Positions 5,694 through 8,347 of a stretch of 8,347 bases of DNA are shown here, one piece after another (positions within the stretch are counted from its first letter, which is position 1; each line of letters opens with the position of its first letter). Made by a program: the position numbers and the translations under genes. The stretch comes from an uncultured Collinsella sp. (GTDB lineage Bacteria; Actinomycetota; Coriobacteriia; Coriobacteriales; Coriobacteriaceae): assembly GCA_905208635.1 (NCBI GenBank), contig CAJLPX010000050.1:1-8347 (forward strand). Direction: 5' to 3'. Below the pieces are notes generated by a model. It was not told the origin of the DNA, did not search any database, and was given only the letters and a program-made list of their open reading frames with translations.

Positions 5694-6782
5694 GTGAGCG
5701 TTATGAAGTTCCTTAAAGACAAGCAGACGCGTCACGACTTTGTCACGTACGCCATGTGCATCGTGGCATTCGCCATCGTGTTCTTTATGCAGTCCAACCA
5801 TATGATCCCGCGCATGATCGCCGGTCAGCTGGTTCCCATCACGGCCTACATCGTTATGGCCATCTCGCTCAACCTCGTCGTCGGTATTGCGGGCGACTTG
5901 TCGCTGGGCCACGCGGGCTTTATGAGTGTCGGCGCCTATACGGGCATCGTTACCGCCGTCGCGCTGGAGAGCGCCGTTCCGTCCGATCCGATGCGCCTGA
6001 TCATCAGCATTGTGGTCGGCGCTATCGCTGCCGCCATCCTGGGCTTCTTGATCGGCATCCCGGTCCTTCGCCTGAGCGGCGATTACCTGGCTATCGTGAC
6101 GCTGGCCTTTGGCGAGATCATCAAAGAGATCGTCACCTGCCTCATTGTGGGCGTCGATTCCCGCGGTCTGCACGTGATCTTTAACATCACGGGCAACTCT
6201 ACGATCGACGACCTGCACCTGCTTGAGGACGGCACCGCCATCATCAAGGGTGCCCAGGGCGCATCGGGCGTGTCGACCTATTCGACCTTCCTTGCCGGCG
6301 CCATCCTGGTTATGGTCGCGCTCGTGATTGTACTCAACCTGGTTCGCAGCCGTACCGGCCGTGCCATCATGGCCGTGCGCGATAACAAGATTGCAGCCGA
6401 GTCCGTAGGCATCTCCGTCACCGAGTACCGCATGATCGCCTTCGTGGTTTCCGCTGCCCTCGCCGGTGCTGCCGGAGCTCTCTTCGGCGGTAACTTCTCG
6501 CAGCTCTCCGCCACCAAGTTCGACTTCAACACGTCGATCCTCATTCTGGTGTTCGTGGTCCTGGGCGGCCTGGGCAACATGCGCGGTTCCGTCATCGCGG
6601 CGGCGTTGCTCACGGTGCTTCCCGAGCTGCTCCGTCAGTTCTCGGACTACCGCATGCTCATCTACGCCATCGTGTTGATCCTGGTCATGATCTTTACCAA
6701 CAACCCGCAGCTCAAGGCGTTCTTCGCACGCATTAAGGACCGCTTTGCTTCCAAGAAGGAGGTGGCAGCCGATGCCCAGTAA
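5694..6782 (+). CDS. livM: Branched-chain amino acid ABC transporter permease, LivM type
   Basis: This 362-residue integral membrane protein is the second channel subunit. After a short charged N-terminus it has multiple hydrophobic segments. The LivM hallmark LSLGHAGFMSVGAY is at residues 69-82, the coupling loop RSRTGRAIMAVRDNKIAAESVGI at 218-240 and GGLGNMRGSV at 291-300. The start is uncertain by three codons. A GTG at 5694, immediately after the livH stop, has AGAAGG 5 nt upstream. An ATG at 5703 has AGGTGA 5 nt upstream. I list the longer form. The 3' end overlaps the livG start by 11 bp, which suggests translational coupling. The tail after the last membrane segment is basic and then acidic and ends in a cytoplasm-like stretch. 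Confidence 0.93.
   Translation: MSVMKFLKDKQTRHDFVTYAMCIVAFAIVFFMQSNHMIPRMIAGQLVPITAYIVMAISLNLVVGIAGDLSLGHAGFMSVGAYTGIVTAVALESAVPSDPMRLIISIVVGAIAAAILGFLIGIPVLRLSGDYLAIVTLAFGEIIKEIVTCLIVGVDSRGLHVIFNITGNSTIDDLHLLEDGTAIIKGAQGASGVSTYSTFLAGAILVMVALVIVLNLVRSRTGRAIMAVRDNKIAAESVGISVTEYRMIAFVVSAALAGAAGALFGGNFSQLSATKFDFNTSILILVFVVLGGLGNMRGSVIAAALLTVLPELLRQFSDYRMLIYAIVLILVMIFTNNPQLKAFFARIKDRFASKKEVAADAQ
6756..6762 (+). promoter_or_regulatory. livG: Ribosome binding site of livG inside livM
   Basis: AAGGAGG, a full match to the anti-Shine-Dalgarno complement, lies 9 nt before the ATG at 6772 and within the last codons of livM. It supports 6772 over the upstream in-frame ATG at 6745 and over the internal ATG at 6805. 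It also supports the unusual N-terminal extension of LivG being translated. Confidence 0.75.
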
Positions 6783-7632
6783 ATTTGAGTTCAACAAGGG
6801 TAAGATGGTCCCGTATCCTTCTGGCGCCATCGTTCCCGATCGCGATCTGGGCCAGCGCCCGGCACTCGAGTGCATCCACCTGGGCATTGAGTTCGGTGGC
6901 CTTAAGGCAGTCGACGACTTTAGCCTGACTATCGGCAAGACCGAGATCGCCGGTCTGATCGGCCCCAACGGTGCCGGAAAGACCACGGTCTTCAACCTGC
7001 TCACCAAGGTGTATCAGCCCACGCACGGCACCATCCTGCTCGACGGTGAGGACACCTCGGGCAAGTCGGTCTACCAGGTCAACCGCATGGGCATTGCCCG
7101 TACGTTCCAGAACATCCGCCTGTTCAACACCATGACGGTGGAGGACAACGTCAAGGTCGGTCTGCACAACCAGGAGCGCTATTCCGGTTTTGAGGGCGTG
7201 CTGCGCCTGCCGACGTACTGGAAGCACGAGAAGGCCGCCCATGAGCGTGCCATGGAGCTGCTCTCCATCTTTGATATGGAGCATCTGGCAAACGAACAGG
7301 CCGGCTCGCTGCCTTACGGCGCTCAGCGCCGCCTGGAGATCGTCCGCGCGCTTGCCACCAACCCCAAGCTGCTGCTGCTCGACGAGCCTGCCGCCGGCAT
7401 GAACCCGTCCGAGACCGCGGAGCTCATGGAGAACATCGTTAAGATTCGCGACACCTTTGGCATCGCCATCATGCTTATCGAGCACGACATGTCGCTCGTC
7501 ATGAATATTTGCGAGGGTATCTGCGTACTCAACTTTGGTAAGGTCATCGCCAAGGGCACGGCAGAGGAAATCCAGAACAACGACGCCGTTATCGAGGCAT
7601 ATCTGGGCAAGCAGGATAAGGGGGAGAACTAA
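6772..7632 (+). CDS. livG: Branched-chain amino acid ABC transporter ATP-binding protein, LivG type
   Basis: This 286-residue cytoplasmic ATPase powers import together with LivF. Walker A GPNGAGKT is at residues 64-71, the Q-loop Gln at 113 (TFQNIRLF), the signature region LPYGAQRR at 180-187, Walker B LLLLDEP at 200-206 and the switch His at 238 (LIEHDM). The signature is the LivG-type variant (usual form S-Y-G-x-Q-R-R), not LSGGQ. The protein carries about 30 residues before the usual LivG start (about 255 residues in E. coli). These are lysine- and proline-containing (KFEFNKGKMVPYPSG) and have no motif I recognise. A strong ribosome binding site supports the long form. It overlaps livM by 11 bp and is immediately followed by livF. 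Confidence 0.95.
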   Translation: MPSKFEFNKGKMVPYPSGAIVPDRDLGQRPALECIHLGIEFGGLKAVDDFSLTIGKTEIAGLIGPNGAGKTTVFNLLTKVYQPTHGTILLDGEDTSGKSVYQVNRMGIARTFQNIRLFNTMTVEDNVKVGLHNQERYSGFEGVLRLPTYWKHEKAAHERAMELLSIFDMEHLANEQAGSLPYGAQRRLEIVRALATNPKLLLLDEPAAGMNPSETAELMENIVKIRDTFGIAIMLIEHDMSLVMNICEGICVLNFGKVIAKGTAEEIQNNDAVIEAYLGKQDKGEN

Positions 7633-8346
7633 ATGGCAGAGCCGATGCTTTCCGTCTACAACATCAACGTCTGGTACGGCGCCATCCACGCCATCAAGGA
7701 CATCTCCTTTAACGTCAACGAGGGCGAGATCGTGGCTCTGATCGGTGCGAACGGTGCCGGCAAGTCCACAACGCTCAAGACCGTCTCGGGCCTGCTGCGC
7801 TCCAAGACCGGCTCCATCAAGTTTATGGGCGAGGACATTACTCATACGCCCGCCGATAAGCTGGTTGGTAAGGGCCTGGCCCAGGTGCCCGAGGGCCGTC
7901 GCGCCTTTTTGCAGATGACGGTCGAGGAGAACCTGGAGATGGGCGCCTACACGCAGCCCAAGTCCACGGTTGCTCCGGGCCTTGAGCGCGTCTACGAGCA
8001 GTTCCCGCGCCTGAAGGAGCGCCGTCGCCAAGTCGCCGGCACCCTTTCGGGCGGCGAGCAGCAGATGCTCGTTATGGGCCGCGCCCTTATGAGCAACCCC
8101 AAGCTGCTCATGCTCGACGAGCCTTCCATGGGCCTGGCGCCGATTCTGATTGAGCAGATCTTCCAGATTGTCGAGGACCTGCACAAGGCCGGCACCACGG
8201 TGCTCCTGGTCGAGCAGAACGCGCAGATGGCACTTTCCATCGCCACACGCGGTTACGTGCTCGAGACCGGCAAGATCACCATGACCGGCACCGGTCAAGA
8301 GCTCCTGCACGACGACAACGTCCGCAAGGCTTACCTGGGCGGCTAG
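7633..8346 (+). CDS. livF: Branched-chain amino acid ABC transporter ATP-binding protein, LivF type
   Basis: This 237-residue cytoplasmic ATPase is the partner of LivG. Walker A GANGAGKST is at residues 38-46, the Q-loop Gln at 84 (GLAQVPEGR), the ABC signature LSGGEQQ at 138-144 and Walker B LLMLDEP at 158-164. At the switch position it has Gln 195 (LVEQNAQMA) where most ABC ATPases have His; this VEQN form is normal for LivF. The C-terminus RKAYLGG is also the standard LivF ending, so the gene is complete and ends one base before the window does. The ATG follows the livG stop directly and has AAGGGGGAG ending 6 nt upstream. It is the last gene of the operon within view; no terminator can be seen. 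Confidence 0.96.
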   Translation: MAEPMLSVYNINVWYGAIHAIKDISFNVNEGEIVALIGANGAGKSTTLKTVSGLLRSKTGSIKFMGEDITHTPADKLVGKGLAQVPEGRRAFLQMTVEENLEMGAYTQPKSTVAPGLERVYEQFPRLKERRRQVAGTLSGGEQQMLVMGRALMSNPKLLMLDEPSMGLAPILIEQIFQIVEDLHKAGTTVLLVEQNAQMALSIATRGYVLETGKITMTGTGQELLHDDNVRKAYLGG

Positions 8347-8347
8347 G

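Noticed and set aside
4788..7007. A 739-codon open frame on the minus strand opposite livH, livM and livG, with similar long antisense frames at 357-1802 (+), 1828-3093 (-), 3575-4474 (-) and 6733-8310 (-).
   Set aside because: These are mirror frames created by strong GC bias at third codon positions of the real genes. Their translations are low-complexity (rich in Gly, Asp, His, Arg), with no recognisable domain, and the opposite strand encodes well-known proteins with intact motifs.
8209..8226. Gln in place of the switch His in LivF, seen first as a possible defect.
   Set aside because: The VEQN form is the usual one in LivF proteins, so the ATPase looks normal.

Overview
The window reads as ordinary chromosome from a GC-rich anaerobic actinomycete-type bacterium. 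Gut Coriobacteriia, Collinsella-like, is my best guess from codon usage, the lipoprotein signals and gene style; I could not confirm this by any search. It holds eight protein genes and no RNA gene, mobile element or CRISPR array that I can see.

Left part, minus strand (1-1796). The window opens inside the 5' part of a short-chain dehydrogenase/reductase gene. A 222-bp gap follows, carrying a clear hairpin terminator. Next is a complete homoserine dehydrogenase gene (hom) with its C-terminal ACT domain. A 250-bp gap (1797-2046) then separates hom from the divergent plus-strand block and must hold the promoters for both directions.

Right part, plus strand (2047-8346). This is a complete branched-chain/hydrophobic amino acid ABC importer in the order binding protein 1, binding protein 2, livH, livM, livG, livF. 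The two binding proteins are close tandem paralogues, both lipoproteins with twin-arginine-like signal peptides. They share one set of two permeases and two ATPases, so the layout resembles the E. coli livJ / livK-HMGF system. The four membrane and ATPase genes are tightly packed (0 bp, 11-bp overlap, 0 bp). The spacers around binding protein 2 are longer and structured. The 271-bp spacer before it contains an AT-rich promoter-like island and two hairpins just ahead of the ribosome binding site. The 139-bp spacer after it contains two tandem hairpins.

Together the genes suggest amino acid uptake (Leu/Ile/Val or related hydrophobic amino acids) next to a key enzyme of the aspartate-family pathway leading to threonine, methionine and isoleucine. 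I did not find a clearly undescribed system. The points most worth checking are the paired binding proteins with their likely different ligands, and the RNA structures that flank the second one.
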